From Blattamonas nauphoetae (lineage: Eukaryota > Preaxostyla > Oxymonadida): DNA of 64,000 bases. This document shows, one piece after another, positions 43,501-53,541 of the stretch; within the stretch, counting starts at the first letter, position 1; the number at the start of each line of letters is the position of its first letter. The notes under the pieces were generated by a model. The model worked only from the letters and a program-made list of their open reading frames with translations, was not told where the DNA came from and ran no database searches. The stretch covers positions 97,119-161,118 of the forward strand of contig JARBJD010000165.1 of NCBI GenBank assembly GCA_033064195.1, read 5' to 3'. A program made the translations under genes and the position numbers.

Positions 43501-45005
43501 TGACCCCAATCAATCACTTCAAATATGAAGATGGAAAAGTTGTCTCCAAAGATACAGAACATAAAATGACTCATGTCTGTGGAGTTGACTTTAATTCACT
43601 GTATCCAAGTGCTTTCTCATCAATCAAGAACAAGAACTATCCATACACCAAACACAGAATGTTCATGCCAGGACGATGTCTGTACACTCTCACCTCGGGA
43701 GGGTTCGAAGCCTCTAGCAAGACAGCAACAGGAGATAAAGAATGTCGAAAGATCATCGAAGACAAGAATCAGAAGACACTATTTGTTGCAGAATTAAAAG
43801 GACACATCGATGAGCAGTACATCAATGATTTCATTAACTTCCCACCAATCTTCAGGAACATCGTGGTCAATACAACAGAAGAAACCATTGGAGAGAAGAC
43901 ATATTCGTTGATGAAGAAACATGGATTGAAGACTGATGACAAACAACGGAAGCTGACTCAACTCTTAAGCACACACGATCAGTATATGTTCTTTTCGACA
44001 TACTATCTGTGGTTCCTCATCGACTACTGCCACTTCATTATTGATGACATTAAGAGTGTGATGGTGTTCTCGAGACACGCTGGATTTGAACCATTTGTAA
44101 CCTCATTCATGAATGATCGAATTGAAGCAATGAAGGTTGGAAACAAAGGAAAGGAACAATTCTGTAAGACCAACCTGAATGGAAGTTACGGATATGATGG
44201 AATGAACACTGAGAAGTACAACTCAATCACAATCTGCAATGAGAAGAGAACATACTTGAAGCAAATGATGAAGGGATTTATGGCTACGAGAGAGATCAAT
44301 GAGGACAACTACATCGTGATTGAAGATCGAGAGAAAGCCTCATGCAAGACATGTCTGCAAGAAGCAGTATTCACACTCGACAATGCCAAGTTCTGGTATC
44401 TGAATTTCATCTACAATTTCATGTACAAGTGTCTTGACATGAACAAGATTCACTTCTGTGAGGGAGACACTGACTCTGCTTATTGGGCAATTAGTGGTGA
44501 TCCGAATGCTGGAATTCATCAACAATTTGAACACGTGATTGCTGATAAGGAATTCTATGATGCACACAAATATGAATGGTTTCCCAATCCTGAAAAAGGA
44601 GTTGATGATGAGAAGAAACTGTTAGGACTAGCAATTGAAAAGGAAGGTGAACAGATGATCTGTCTTGCACTCAAGTGTTACTCTCTCGATGAGAAATGCA
44701 AAATCAAAGGAGTGTCTCTGAAGAAAACCAACATCACGAGTGACGAGTATGTGAAGTGTCTCAATGGAGAGAAAACAGTGACAACAACACTGAACTTCAC
44801 CGTAAAACGGTTCAAGCATCATGATGATGCGTTTCAGACGAGAAGAATCGTGAGCGAAGATGACAGCAATGGATTTGAGATAGCAAAAATACAACAACAG
44901 AAACTCAGTCTTAGTGGAATTCATCTGAAGGCAATCGTACTTGAAAATGAATCGTGTCCTGCATTCATTCATGGACTGAAAGCTACTGATTATATTATTG
45001 AATAA
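40578..45005 (+). CDS. Polinton protein-primed DNA polymerase B with OTU-like and HNH-like domains
   Basis: 1,475 residues, open throughout. Domains: helical start (1-300); an OTU-like segment about 331-450 (DSEFNICFFQSLSF, then ATLVHVMFIVD, in the places of the OTU Cys and His); a zinc-ribbon-like C-x2-C...H...C at about 465-490 (KLCPYCQSRGFQ); 3'-5' exonuclease motifs ExoI YDFETM (about 543), ExoII GFNSSRFDINL (about 631), ExoIII YNIRDVECM (about 771); an HNH-type segment about 879-925; polymerase motif A GVDFNSLYPSAF (about 1003), motif B KTNLNGSYGYDG (about 1197), motif C GDTDSAYW (about 1296). It copies the element's DNA from a protein primer, as in adenoviruses. AT-rich codon choice sets it apart from host genes. 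Length and domain order fit Polinton PolB. Confidence 0.93.
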   Translation: MALLQPVKERIQEIRDLFPNAQFLFSDGRTYIPDSKNYQHHRSFLLNMLQHTDLEFPHPTKNLDLNLIPDFIEQVKLRQQMASEDRLAHRMIVDNMRANPRVNKDELKKQVFRMTWKLKSIEEKLMDHWMKNLLIIQKKNEQMDKREVQTFDGFEECILLAEPRDKAAFNECLMNARRKFKNNEVEKVEDSGKPYQLYFHNHLKNVEEITTFIKAVFDKEKDHPFKISLDFGKIIERKDKDETTYNDFRPELENTSKSFPTVIRSSGDINEYSKYAINLIKESQERTLMDTKTMYIAFHSILVAVYRFPVEGKANAILTEHIKTRNVRYIDSEFNICFFQSLSFLTLPEVPGKKISINMRNVEAKRLFAVHKKLTHLKPHQLTEHLRKYPGFDIACDMETVMQEFNITVHIYEFDEDKKRYFLSQSYINDNDDALVLPILMIPLTATLVHVMFIVDPEKITGYKLCPYCQSRGFQVKDSHFKTYYEKHLKECKELDGKHVKKITLDKTPRPYVPHILNNRTYEFLMAHKRQDEFKPTQYYITYDFETMEDLILDNLFSDDNTQLISHLKPLSVASSIKTKSGVKSIYYDLRDGKDFVKQWIRELFKYAETVREDNYYEDPEIPSQNEVSVIGFNSSRFDINLIFRDLVDKDWKVVSFLGSTTKYKQVLIRHEKTQQVLRFIDMMSYTGPMTLDNAVKAFGGNTTLQKSFFAYESFDSSDYDAVLSKHEPFSKYEFYSSLNNSEMSDIDYQIYLDDWNKQGFKNRWDYLKFYNIRDVECMIAPLDNLIDLNFQYKVDMLHNLSLSANASAIKYACAYKDFDIDDDFNGVDQSGEIKITKQYWKYKVASYIYQDQKAHRNTTNNVTEADYDWFVQQCKRVCYICKSHFSQAVRPTLDRIDNSKGHSKENVKICCDYCNTYKSDKDEHLTRLRIQLKKYCIWKSLPMTLTHEQTYHKLRAAVTGGLSNVQHRQNIKDVTPINHFKYEDGKVVSKDTEHKMTHVCGVDFNSLYPSAFSSIKNKNYPYTKHRMFMPGRCLYTLTSGGFEASSKTATGDKECRKIIEDKNQKTLFVAELKGHIDEQYINDFINFPPIFRNIVVNTTEETIGEKTYSLMKKHGLKTDDKQRKLTQLLSTHDQYMFFSTYYLWFLIDYCHFIIDDIKSVMVFSRHAGFEPFVTSFMNDRIEAMKVGNKGKEQFCKTNLNGSYGYDGMNTEKYNSITICNEKRTYLKQMMKGFMATREINEDNYIVIEDREKASCKTCLQEAVFTLDNAKFWYLNFIYNFMYKCLDMNKIHFCEGDTDSAYWAISGDPNAGIHQQFEHVIADKEFYDAHKYEWFPNPEKGVDDEKKLLGLAIEKEGEQMICLALKCYSLDEKCKIKGVSLKKTNITSDEYVKCLNGEKTVTTTLNFTVKRFKHHDDAFQTRRIVSEDDSNGFEIAKIQQQKLSLSGIHLKAIVLENESCPAFIHGLKATDYIIE

Positions 45006-45013
45006 ACACAACC

Positions 45014-45028
45014 TTTATTTTTGTATAA
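45014..45028 (+). promoter_or_regulatory. T-rich start motif before the integrase gene
   Basis: TTTATTTTTGTATAA directly before ATG 45029, within 25 bases of the polymerase stop. Confidence 0.6.
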
Positions 45029-46951
45029 ATGAACACACGACAGATTAATACTTTAGTGAATAGACTTCTTCGGTGCACACAGCATTCTAAAAACAAAATA
45101 GTTGGAAAGAAATGGACTTTAACAAACATATTACCAGTATATGATGTCTCTGATAGACGGGGTGAATACATTGGGAATGATGAAACATACTTCGAGGATT
45201 GGTTTAATGGAGGTCTCTCTCCTGAATTATCATTCCCTGATGGAAGAAGAGTAGTTCAACAATTTGTAAGCAACTTCCTAGGAATTCGTATTCGGGATAG
45301 CACTGCTAAACTTGCATTCGAAGCATATCAATTTTATCATCGGACGTACAATCAGGAAGTGAATTTTTCACCACGGATTCGAAGGCCTGCAGAGGCAAGA
45401 CCAATACCAATTCCAGTGCAAAGACCAATAGCAATTCAATCACCTGAAGACCTAGTTGTTCCTGGACAGATCAGAAACTTGAAATCAATGGGGTTTGAAT
45501 ATGAATATCCAATGAAGGAGAGGAGATTTGAAGAGGAGGAGGAGGATGATGTCATTCTTCCCAATCCACCAATGTCAATCAGAACAACTGCGTTCAACCA
45601 CCCAGTGAGAGAGATCAGACGGTACGAACCTACGACGCAGCAAGTTCTCAATATGTTGGGACAAATGAAAGGATTGTTTGATCATCAACAGAGAAACAAT
45701 TCAGAAGATGAACAGATCAAAGCTGAGAACTCAATACTGAATAATCAAAAGCAAATGGAACACTTTATTACCTCACACATTCTGGATGCGAATAAAATGA
45801 ACAGAGACACATTTGTTCGAGCTTCGATTAATAGAACGATTGGAGTGGATGATCTTAACTTCATTCTGACTCACACTAAACAAATCCCATTCGGAGGAAG
45901 ATCATTTCAGGATTGGTATGAGGAATTTGATCACAGATGGAGTGTAGAACATCCGAGAAAAATTCAGAGAGAAAAAGGAAGTGACAGAATGAGAATTGAT
46001 CCACCAATGATTCCTAAAACAACGGAGACAATTGTGTATCCATTTCGATCAAAAATGCAGTGCATGTCCAAAGCAATTACTGGAGATCCACAGAAGACAT
46101 CAGACAGAAAGGTTCCACAGAATTGTGACAGACCTTACTTTTCTCCCAAGTTTGGATCATGGGAAATTGATCTCGTTTTCATTCAATCACCAACGTCGAA
46201 AACAGTGTTGCAGATATACCTCTTCGCAATTAACATCAACACTAAATACCTGGTTGTGATTCCTGTTCTGGATAAATCATGGAGCAAAGTCAAGACTGCC
46301 ATCAACGATCTGATTAATCATCGTGGAGTTCATGTCAACAACATTCGTGGTGATGGAGAAGCTGCATGGACAAGTGGAGAAGCATCAGAGTTTTTCAAGG
46401 ATCAGAATGTCAGCACATATTTCACAAGTTCGCCATTCACAAATCACAACAGAATTGTCGATCGAGTAATCAGAACAATCAGAGATGGATTCCAAGACAA
46501 TGCAACACAGATGGCAAATCATTCATTGATGAATCAGATGGTGGAATACTACAACATGACTCCACATCGAGCGTACTGGAACAAGTTCACACCAGAGCAA
46601 GCACAAAACAATCGTGAAATCGAAGCACTGTACATCTCCAGTTGTGAAGAACAATTAAAGAACATCCAAAGACAACAAACAACACAACTGCTTTGGCGAT
46701 ACAAACCAGGAAACATTCTGTTGATTCACCTTGATTTGGACAAGACTGTTGCTAAGTTTCAGAAGAAGCGTAGACAGTTTCAATTCGTGGGGAATTCATT
46801 GAATACAAACACGGTAATGTTGTAGCTACACTATTGAATGGACTCACATGTCTGTCAAAAGTTGTCTACGTTCCAATCCAACACACGAAGTTTCATGCAG
46901 ATTCAATTGACGACTTAACTCCAGAGTTCATTGCTGAGTTCGGTCTTCTCT
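45029..46951 (+). CDS. Polinton integrase (retrovirus-like rve core)
   Basis: About 600-640 residues. The N-terminal half is not recognised and has an acidic run (FEEEEEDDVILP). The C-terminal half is an rve integrase core: FGSWEIDLVFIQSPTSKTVL with the first acidic residue, then INTKYLVVIPVLDKSWSKVK, VNNIRGDGEAAWTSGEASEF with the second, then a helix with INRIVDRVIRT-like character followed by YYNMTPHRAYWNKFTPEQAQ, the usual YNxxPHRA box of Polinton and retroelement integrases. It joins the element's ends to host DNA. It stands directly after the polymerase gene on the same strand. Part of a broken element; the gene itself is nearly whole. Confidence 0.9.
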
Positions 46952-47003
46952 GACCTCAGAACTTCGTTCGCTTCAATTATGACTATTCTCAAAAATGTTT
47001 CAG

Positions 47004-47022
47004 ATATTTTTATTTCACTTAA
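47004..47022 (+). promoter_or_regulatory. T-rich start motif before the 116-residue gene
   Basis: ATATTTTTATTTCACTTAA directly before ATG 47023. Confidence 0.55.
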
Positions 47023-47373
47023 ATGACATCACTGAAAATATTAGAACCATTTGATCCTGAACAGAAAGAGTTCACAAACATCCACGACTTTCAGAGATAC
47101 TTGGAGAAGAATAGAAAAGAACTGAATGAGTACACAACTCAGAAACTGAATAGGATGATTCAAATTGATGGATATCGAATAGCAAAAATAAGAGGTGAGA
47201 TAGCACTGAGGAAACGATATGTTGATGCTTCCACTCCTCCTAATTCACTATCGATTGATCAAAGATTCTCAGACATTGAAGAATCAATTCGGACGCTGAC
47301 AGACACTCTCAGCATGAGGCTTCGAAGTCTTGACGAGACCATTGGGAACCTTCAACAAGAGATCGCCGACTAG
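47023..47373 (+). CDS. Small coiled-coil Polinton protein (116 residues)
   Basis: Starts MTSLKILEPFDPEQKEFTNI. The C-terminal third is a coiled coil (SDIEESIRTLTDTLSMRLRS). No family recognised. It converges on the ATPase gene, with 15 bases between the two stop codons, so their 3' ends must share signals. Confidence 0.6.
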   Translation: MTSLKILEPFDPEQKEFTNIHDFQRYLEKNRKELNEYTTQKLNRMIQIDGYRIAKIRGEIALRKRYVDASTPPNSLSIDQRFSDIEESIRTLTDTLSMRLRSLDETIGNLQQEIAD

Positions 47374-47388
47374 GCGAGTGCGACGCCT

Positions 47389-48243
47389 TTAGCAAGGTTC
47401 TCTGACACTTCTGATTAACCCATCTTTGTTGATCTCATTCAGTGCTACTCCATCAGTGTTGTATCGAAGAATGATTGCTTCACACTTTTGTTTCCGTTGA
47501 TAGATATTCCAGAAGTGTTGAGTATCAATTGGTGAGTTCAACTGAGGATAGACTCGACTGATTCGTTCTTTATTGAATCCTCCAAAGATCCACATTGAAT
47601 CAATGTTTGACTTCATGTCTGCTGACAAACTGAAGAGCTCATGCATTGTCAGAAAGAATGTGAATTTCGGTTGTCGATTCTCGAGTAACAGGTCCATCAT
47701 TGTCATTCTATTTTTAGATGCTCTTCGTTCACCTAGGATTCGACGACAGTCATCAAGAAGGATAATCGTTTGGAGATTCTTCACTGAGAAGTCATCAATG
47801 TAAAGTGAGTCAAAGAGATCATCTCTGCATTCATCAGTAATTCGATCTTGCCACTGGTTGTCTATAATTTCTTCATACGCTGCTTTCGATTCAGAGAGTT
47901 CCAACAGAAATGGAAGTGCATCATCATATTTGACTTTCACATAAGGAACGTTCAGTATTGGTTTGAATTTATCGAAGGTTGGATCAATGTTCTTATCAGT
48001 GACGAAGACAAAGAGGTGAAACAGTTCATTTCTGACCTGAACATTCTGGAGCTTGGCAACTTCTCGAAGAGCATTGAAGGTCTTCCCACTTCCTCTATTT
48101 CCAACGAGGACATTGACACTGTTGCGATTGAAATTCAAGTCTGGATGAATCTGTGATTGCACTTCATGAGACACATTCCTACTAGAAGCTTCACTCAATT
48201 TTGCATTCACGTATGCTGCTAGAGATAATGGAGATTTCTTCAT
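47389..48243 (-). CDS. Polinton packaging ATPase (FtsK/HerA-like)
   Basis: 284 residues. Walker A VGNRGSGKT at 47-55, Walker B IILLDDCRR at about 160-168, and downstream MDLLLENRQPKFTFFLTMHEL in the place of the sensor strand, followed by MKSNIDSMWIFGGF. These are the features of the A32/FtsK-HerA ATPases that pump viral DNA into capsids. The usual length in Polintons is 200-300 residues. It is the only gene of the element here on the minus strand, divergent from the 206-residue gene with 61 bp between starts. Confidence 0.88.
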   Translation of the reverse strand: MKKSPLSLAAYVNAKLSEASSRNVSHEVQSQIHPDLNFNRNSVNVLVGNRGSGKTFNALREVAKLQNVQVRNELFHLFVFVTDKNIDPTFDKFKPILNVPYVKVKYDDALPFLLELSESKAAYEEIIDNQWQDRITDECRDDLFDSLYIDDFSVKNLQTIILLDDCRRILGERRASKNRMTMMDLLLENRQPKFTFFLTMHELFSLSADMKSNIDSMWIFGGFNKERISRVYPQLNSPIDTQHFWNIYQRKQKCEAIILRYNTDGVALNEINKDGLIRSVREPC

Positions 48244-48277
48244 TTGTGATTTAACTCTAATTAAAATATGCTTTTGG

Positions 48278-48304
48278 TTTTTTTATTTTGTATGAAAACA
48301 CACA
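48278..48304 (+). promoter_or_regulatory. T-rich start motif before the 206-residue gene, in a divergent promoter
   Basis: TTTTTTTATTTTGTATG then ATG 48305. The same 61-bp gap must also serve the ATPase on the other strand, where the motif is weaker (ATATTTTAATTAGAG). Confidence 0.55.
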
Positions 48305-48925
48305 ATGTCACAAAAGATAGTGTACGTTCAACCACAAAGAAAAGCACAAGCGAAGAAACCAAAAATGAGATACGCAGCAGAGACTCAAGCAGCATTGAAA
48401 CGAATCTATGCCGACGATGATATTCAAACCAGACGCAATGATGTTCTGTGCAGTCTTCCATCAGCACGTGAGTATATTAAAAGAACAGGACGAAATTGGA
48501 CTGCGAAAGTAGAACAATACGGACAAGTTCCTGATGTGATGGTCTACGATAATGATACTGGAGATTTGATTGCAGTCAATGGTGCCATGCTAGCTCTATA
48601 CAACAGTAGACCAGTCAAAGAGACATACTATGCAATGAATCCAACCCCAGATATGCGAAGACAGAAACCATACACATCATTCAATCAAGAAAATGGAAGG
48701 AAAATAAAAGCTGTCCATCGGAATTTCCTCAAGAATGGAACATACGATTTGCCAACCAATTATCGAGACATCAGCTATGAAGAGATGAAGACTAAACGAT
48801 CTCAACAACCATATGCATTAATGAAGAGAGCTGTTGGTGAACACATGACAAACTCGTTGGTAATAACTCGTGCCAATCGAAGCAATCCAGCTGATCCCAG
48901 CAAGAATGTGTTAGACAATATGTGA
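48305..48925 (+). CDS. Polinton protein of 206 residues, unidentified
   Basis: Basic N-terminus (VQPQRKAQAKKPKMRYAAET), then AREYIKRTGRNWTAKVEQYG and DVMVYDNDTGDLIAVNGAML. No catalytic motif that I know. Its place next to the ATPase suggests a virion or packaging role. It is the last gene of the left part before the foreign DNA. Confidence 0.55.
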   Translation: MSQKIVYVQPQRKAQAKKPKMRYAAETQAALKRIYADDDIQTRRNDVLCSLPSAREYIKRTGRNWTAKVEQYGQVPDVMVYDNDTGDLIAVNGAMLALYNSRPVKETYYAMNPTPDMRRQKPYTSFNQENGRKIKAVHRNFLKNGTYDLPTNYRDISYEEMKTKRSQQPYALMKRAVGEHMTNSLVITRANRSNPADPSKNVLDNM

Positions 48926-49874
48926 CGTTTAGGATGATGTTCAGGATTGAAACAAAAACTAGTTATCAGCAAAGAGTGAACTCATACAAATCTATTTTGG
49001 AGGGTTATTTTTGCATTGAAGTCCGTTTGGGCGAATGAGAGATTGGACAAAGTTTTTATGGATTGATCGAGGATCACTTTGAACAATCAACAAAAAAGAT
49101 GAATTGGGCATGCGTTGACTCACGAAAAGTTGTTTTCAACCTATTTTCTTATTTTATTTCTAGATTAGTCGGAAGGGACAAAATATTCAACCATGATCTT
49201 TCCTCCATCCATCTTTTCCTCGTCTGTCTTTTTATCACAGTATTCTGCACATGGTTTGATTCATTTTTGTTCATATCTTGTCTGGTACTCGAATATCACA
49301 GCTGCATCAACGGGTTCGGATGAGAATGACGATGGTGTGATGGAGTGTTGAAAGAGGCGAACAGAAAGACATTACACATAAAGGATTGGAGAGAAAGGAA
49401 GAAGAACATAGTAGGGAAGGAGAAATGGAGAGATATCCCTTCAAAGCAAACAATTAGGAAGATTGGCAATTGGGCTAGACGACGATCAGCCACTCAGATC
49501 GGTAGAGGGCGCCAAACGAGGACAAAAGACAAGAACAAGTGGAATGAAGATGGATGCCCGAGAAAACTCGACTGAGAAAGGAGATCAAATGCCTTCCAAG
49601 TGAGAAAGAAATGAGATTGAAGATTTGGTCTGTTGGAGCCAAAATGAAAGAAACATTAGGAATTAAGGGAGATATTGAATAGAAAATGACATCCTTTGAA
49701 GAAGTACTGGAAAAACACAAAGAATTCAACTTGGAACGGAATGAAAATGAGCATCACCGCAAACTCAAAGTCACTTGACACACATCACCTCTCTGTCGTG
49801 CATCATGCCCATCGCTTCGCTCTGATCCTTTCGCTGGTCCTCATCACACTGATCAATCCACTCGCCCGCATCTC

Positions 49875-51857
49875 ATGCACACACTTCCTCACCCGCATCC
49901 ATCCATTCGGCGGTTTCTCCCGCATCTCCCCAATCTTCACGCTCGCCCGCATCCTCTCAATCGTCGCGCTCGCCCGCATCCTCTCAATCGTCACGCTCGC
50001 CCGCATCTTCTCAATCGTCGCGCTCGCCCGCATCTTCTCAATCGTCACGCTCGCCCGCATCTTCTCAATCGTCGCGCTCGCCCGCATCTTCTCAATCGTC
50101 GCGCTCGCCCGCATCTTCTCAATCGTCACGCTCGCCCGCATCCTCTCAATCGTCGCGCCCGCCCGCATCCTCTCAATCGTCGCGCTCGCCCGCATCCTCT
50201 CAATCGTCGCGCTCGCCCGCATCTTCTCAATCGTCGCGCTCGCCCGCATCCTCTCAATCGTCGCGCTCGCCCGCATCCTCTCAATCGTCGCGCTCGCCCG
50301 CATCTTCTCAATCGTCGCGCTCGCCCGCATCCTCTCAATCGTCACGCTCGCCCGCATCCTCTCAATCGTCACGCTCGCCCGCATCTTCTCAATCGTCACG
50401 CTCGCCCGCATCCTCTCAATCGTCGCGTTCGCCCGCATCTTCTCAATCGTCGCGCTCGCCCGCATCCTCTAAATCGTCACGCTCGCCCGCATCTTCTCAA
50501 TCGTCACGCTCGCCCGCATCCTCTAAATCGTCACGCTCGCCCGCATCTTCTCAATCGTCACGCTCGCCCGCATCCTCTCAATCGTCACGCTCGCCCGCAT
50601 CTTCTCAATCGTCACGCTCGCCCGCATCCTCTCAATCGTCGCGCTCGCCCGCATCCTCTCAATCGTCGCGCTCGCCCGCATCCTCTCAATCGTCGCGCTC
50701 GCCCGCATCCTCTCAATCGTCGCGCTCGCCCGCATCTTCTCAATCGTCGCGCTCGCCCGCATCCTCTCAATCGTCACGCTCGCCCGCATCTTCTCAATCG
50801 TCGCGCTCGCCCGCATCCTCTCAATCGTCGCGCTCGCCCGCATCCTCTCAATCGTCGCGTTCGCCCGCATCCTCTCAATCGTCGCGCTCGCCCGCATCCT
50901 CTCAATCGTCGCGCTCGCCCGCATCTTCTCAATCGTCGCGCTCGCCCGCATCCTCTCAAACGTCGCGCTCGCCCGCATCTTCTCAATCGTCGCGCTCGCC
51001 CGCATCCTCTCAATCGTCACGCTCGCCCGCATCTTCTCAATCGTCACGCTCGCCCGCATCCTCTCAATCGTCACGCTCGCCCGCATCTTCTCAATCGTCA
51101 CGCTCGCCCGCATCCTCTCAATCGTCGCGCTCGCCCGCATCCTCTCAATCGTCGCGCTCGCCCGCATCCTCTCAAACGTCGCGCTCGCCCGCATCCTCTC
51201 AATCGTCGCGCTCGCCCGCATCTTCTCAATCGTCGCGCTCGCCCGCATCCTCTCAATCGTCACGCTCGCCCGCATCCTCTCAATCGTCACGCTCGCCCGC
51301 ATCTTCTCAATCGTCACGCTCGCCCGCATCCTCTCAATCGTCGCGTTCGCCCGCATCTTCTCAATCGTCGCGCTCGCCCGCATCCTCTAAATCGTCACGC
51401 TCGCCCGCATCTTCTCAATCGTCACGCTCGCCCGCATCCTCTCAATCGTCACGCTCGCCCGCATCTTCTCAATCGTCGCGCTCGCCCGCATCTTCTCAAT
51501 CGTCACGCTCGCCCGCATCCTCTCAATCGTCGCGCCCGCCCGCATCCTCTCAATCGTCGCGCTCGCCCGCATCCTCTCAATCGTCGCGCTCGCCCGCATC
51601 TTCTCAATCGTCGCACTCGCCCGCATCCTCTCAATCGTCGCGCTCGCCCGCATCTTCTCAATCGTCTCGCCCGCCCGCATCCTCTCAATCATACCGGTCG
51701 CTCGCATCTCCCCACTCGACGCGCTCGCCCGCATCGTTCACGTGTTTATTATCGCAGGCATCGCTCCCGTCTCATCACTCGCGCACGTCGCTTCCACCTA
51801 CTCTCTAACATCCATCAATCTCTCCTTGCTCATCCACATCCGATGTTATCGGAATAG
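49875..51857 (+). other. 660-codon open frame through the minisatellite
   Basis: Because the unit is 27 bp, each frame repeats a nine-residue peptide. This frame, (ARPHPLNRR)n with P/L and R/H variants, is open through the entire array and for about 40 codons beyond (CTAAAT reads Leu-Asn). The same CTC-to-CTA change makes a stop in the plus-strand frame SIVALARIL and in the minus-strand frame MRASATIER. That favours this frame if any is translated, but most variants are amino-acid changing, so I do not claim a gene. Confidence 0.25.
49920..51736. repeat. 27-bp minisatellite, about 67 units
   Basis: Unit CGCTCGCCCGCATCCTCTCAATCGTCG with two mainly binary sites (CCT/CTT and GTCG/GTCA) and rare changes. 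A block recurs at an offset of 918 bp, exactly 34 units: markers GCGTTC at 50425 and 51343, CTCTAAATCG at about 50467 and 51385. So the array grew partly by duplication of long segments. Degenerate units precede it from about 49860. GC-rich, unlike all neighbours. Confidence 0.95.
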
Positions 51858-51859
51858 TG

Positions 51860-52860
51860 CTCTCATATCTCGCTCTCCTAACAGGTGCTGTGTTCGAACG
51901 ATTCGTCGAAGCCCTCCCGGCCGCCACTGTCTCTGAAGAATATCCATCTGAGACCTAGAACCCATTCCGTGTTGTTCTCTCCCTCGCCTCGTTCGACGCA
52001 TCTCGCACCTTCACCCAGATTGACAAATCCTGCTAGCTCGTCCAGCGACATCAACTTGCGACAATCCTTATCGAAGACATGCAAGTACGTCTGAAGAATG
52101 AGTTGAACGACTTTAAGCTGAAATTAGGGACAATCTTGGCGTGATATCTGCACCCAATACTACCACGGACGGATACTTCCAAGTCGATACTTTCCAACCC
52201 ACGCGCAATGAGAACTAAAAGCGACCATTCGAAACAGCAACATCCTCCCCCGCGTGAACGCAGATACTGGACAGGAAGAATAAGCAAATTGGAGGACGTC
52301 GTTCATCTCCAAATGCAGAGGATACATCAGCGCCAACAGCGCTGCTCAGCTAGACGCCATTGTGGAGTACCTTGGATCAATGTTGGATGAGGAAGCAACT
52401 ACACCAAGTGACGTCATCACTGCGACAGCTGGCCAGATAATCATTCTCCCTTCGAGGAAACAGACAGCGGATGACGTGTTCACCTTCTCTAGTCATCTGA
52501 CGTAACAGGAAGTCAGTGTTGCTCCTTCTTCTTCACGGCTGGCGCCTTCTCTGTTTGTTTGGTGTTCGTTCCACGTGTGAGGCAGCCGAAGAGGGGGGAA
52601 CTTGACAGAGACAGCGTAACTTTATCACTTTTCTCCTCTCCACATTGCATGTCGACATGCTTATCTCTCGCAACACCTATCTCACTGGTGTGTCCTCCCC
52701 ATCCCGACATACAACCACAGCTGCCTTCGTCATTTCGTTGGCCACACTTTGTCCCACTCACCGTGAAACTCTCTCCCGACTCAGCCGGGACTTCATCACC
52801 TTGCTTGTTCTGTTTGGAGCAGAAAGCTGCAAATTGGAGCATCTATTCAACGTTAAACTG
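51860..52860. other. Unresolved host-type DNA between minisatellite and broken gene
   Basis: Several open stretches under 110 codons on both strands, overlapping; for example 52645-52881 plus (CPTHRETLSRLSRDFITLLV). It may be 5' exons of the frame that starts at about 52863, but no splice pair convinces me. Confidence 0.3.
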
Positions 52861-53109
52861 ACATGCCTGGCTTCACCATAGTCGACAACATGCGACGGCC
52901 ATTCTGCACATCCTTCCTTTCCTCTTTATCTGCCCCCACACCAACCTCCAGAACCCCTCTCTCCCTTCACCAGTTCCAGGTGGTCCGATTCTGCTTTCTC
53001 TCTTCACTGATGTTCATCGAAATCATCCGTGCCGACGGTGGAGAGAGCGAACATGCTCGTGCAGACGATACGGAGATCTTGTCAGTCAATCCCTCTCTCA
53101 TTTTGTCAT

Positions 53110-53120
53110 CAACTCTCCCG
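53110..53120. repeat. Target duplication, left copy
   Basis: CAACTCTCCCG, identical to 57602-57612. Confidence 0.9.
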
Positions 53121-53541
53121 GGTACCTCAATTGTGAGGGGAAAAACTCGGTCAGAGGGGAAAAACTAAGTCGGAGGGGAAGAACTAAGTCAGAGGGGAAA
53201 AACTAAGTGAGAGGGGAAAAACTCATCGGGAGGGGAAAAAAACCGGCCAGAGGGGAAGAATCTCCATAGCAAGGGGATTGAATTTTGTGGAGTTTTTGAT
53301 CGTGTTTAGTTCAGCAGGTTATAGTGAAAGACTTCCACTGCTCGGACCAGGGTTCGAGTTTGGTCGTTGTCATTCTTTTTCCATTTTTGATCACTTTCTT
53401 TCATATATCACTACTTCTTTCTCTCTTCATTTTTAGACATTTGGCGTGTTTGTGAATGACTGGCGAACAGTGATCGGACGATCCTGTGGATCTTTCTTTG
53501 ATTCTCAGCTTTTAGCATTATTTCCACAAAAGTTCTCAATC
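53121..53541 (+). repeat. Left inverted repeat of the Mutator-like element, with iterons
   Basis: The outer 150 bp are about seven units of 19-20 bp built on GAGGGGAAAAACTAAGTCA. The right arm has one more unit, the only sizeable difference between arms. Such iterons are likely transposase-binding sites. The inner part contains a tRNA-like stretch at 53303-53370. Confidence 0.85.
53303..53370 (+). other. tRNA-like A/B-box stretch in the left arm
   Basis: TTTAGTTCAGCAGGTTATAG resembles a tRNA D-arm/A box, and GGTTCGAGTTT at 53351 resembles a B box, about 44 bases apart as in real tRNAs. The anticodon arm and acceptor stem do not pair well, so it is not a functional tRNA; perhaps a tRNA-derived relic. 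A copy lies in the right arm. Confidence 0.35.

Noticed and set aside
49803-51734. Long minus-strand open frames MRASATIER repeated
   Set aside because: They are the complementary reading of the 27-bp minisatellite, interrupted wherever CTCAAT became CTAAAT; periodicity alone explains them.
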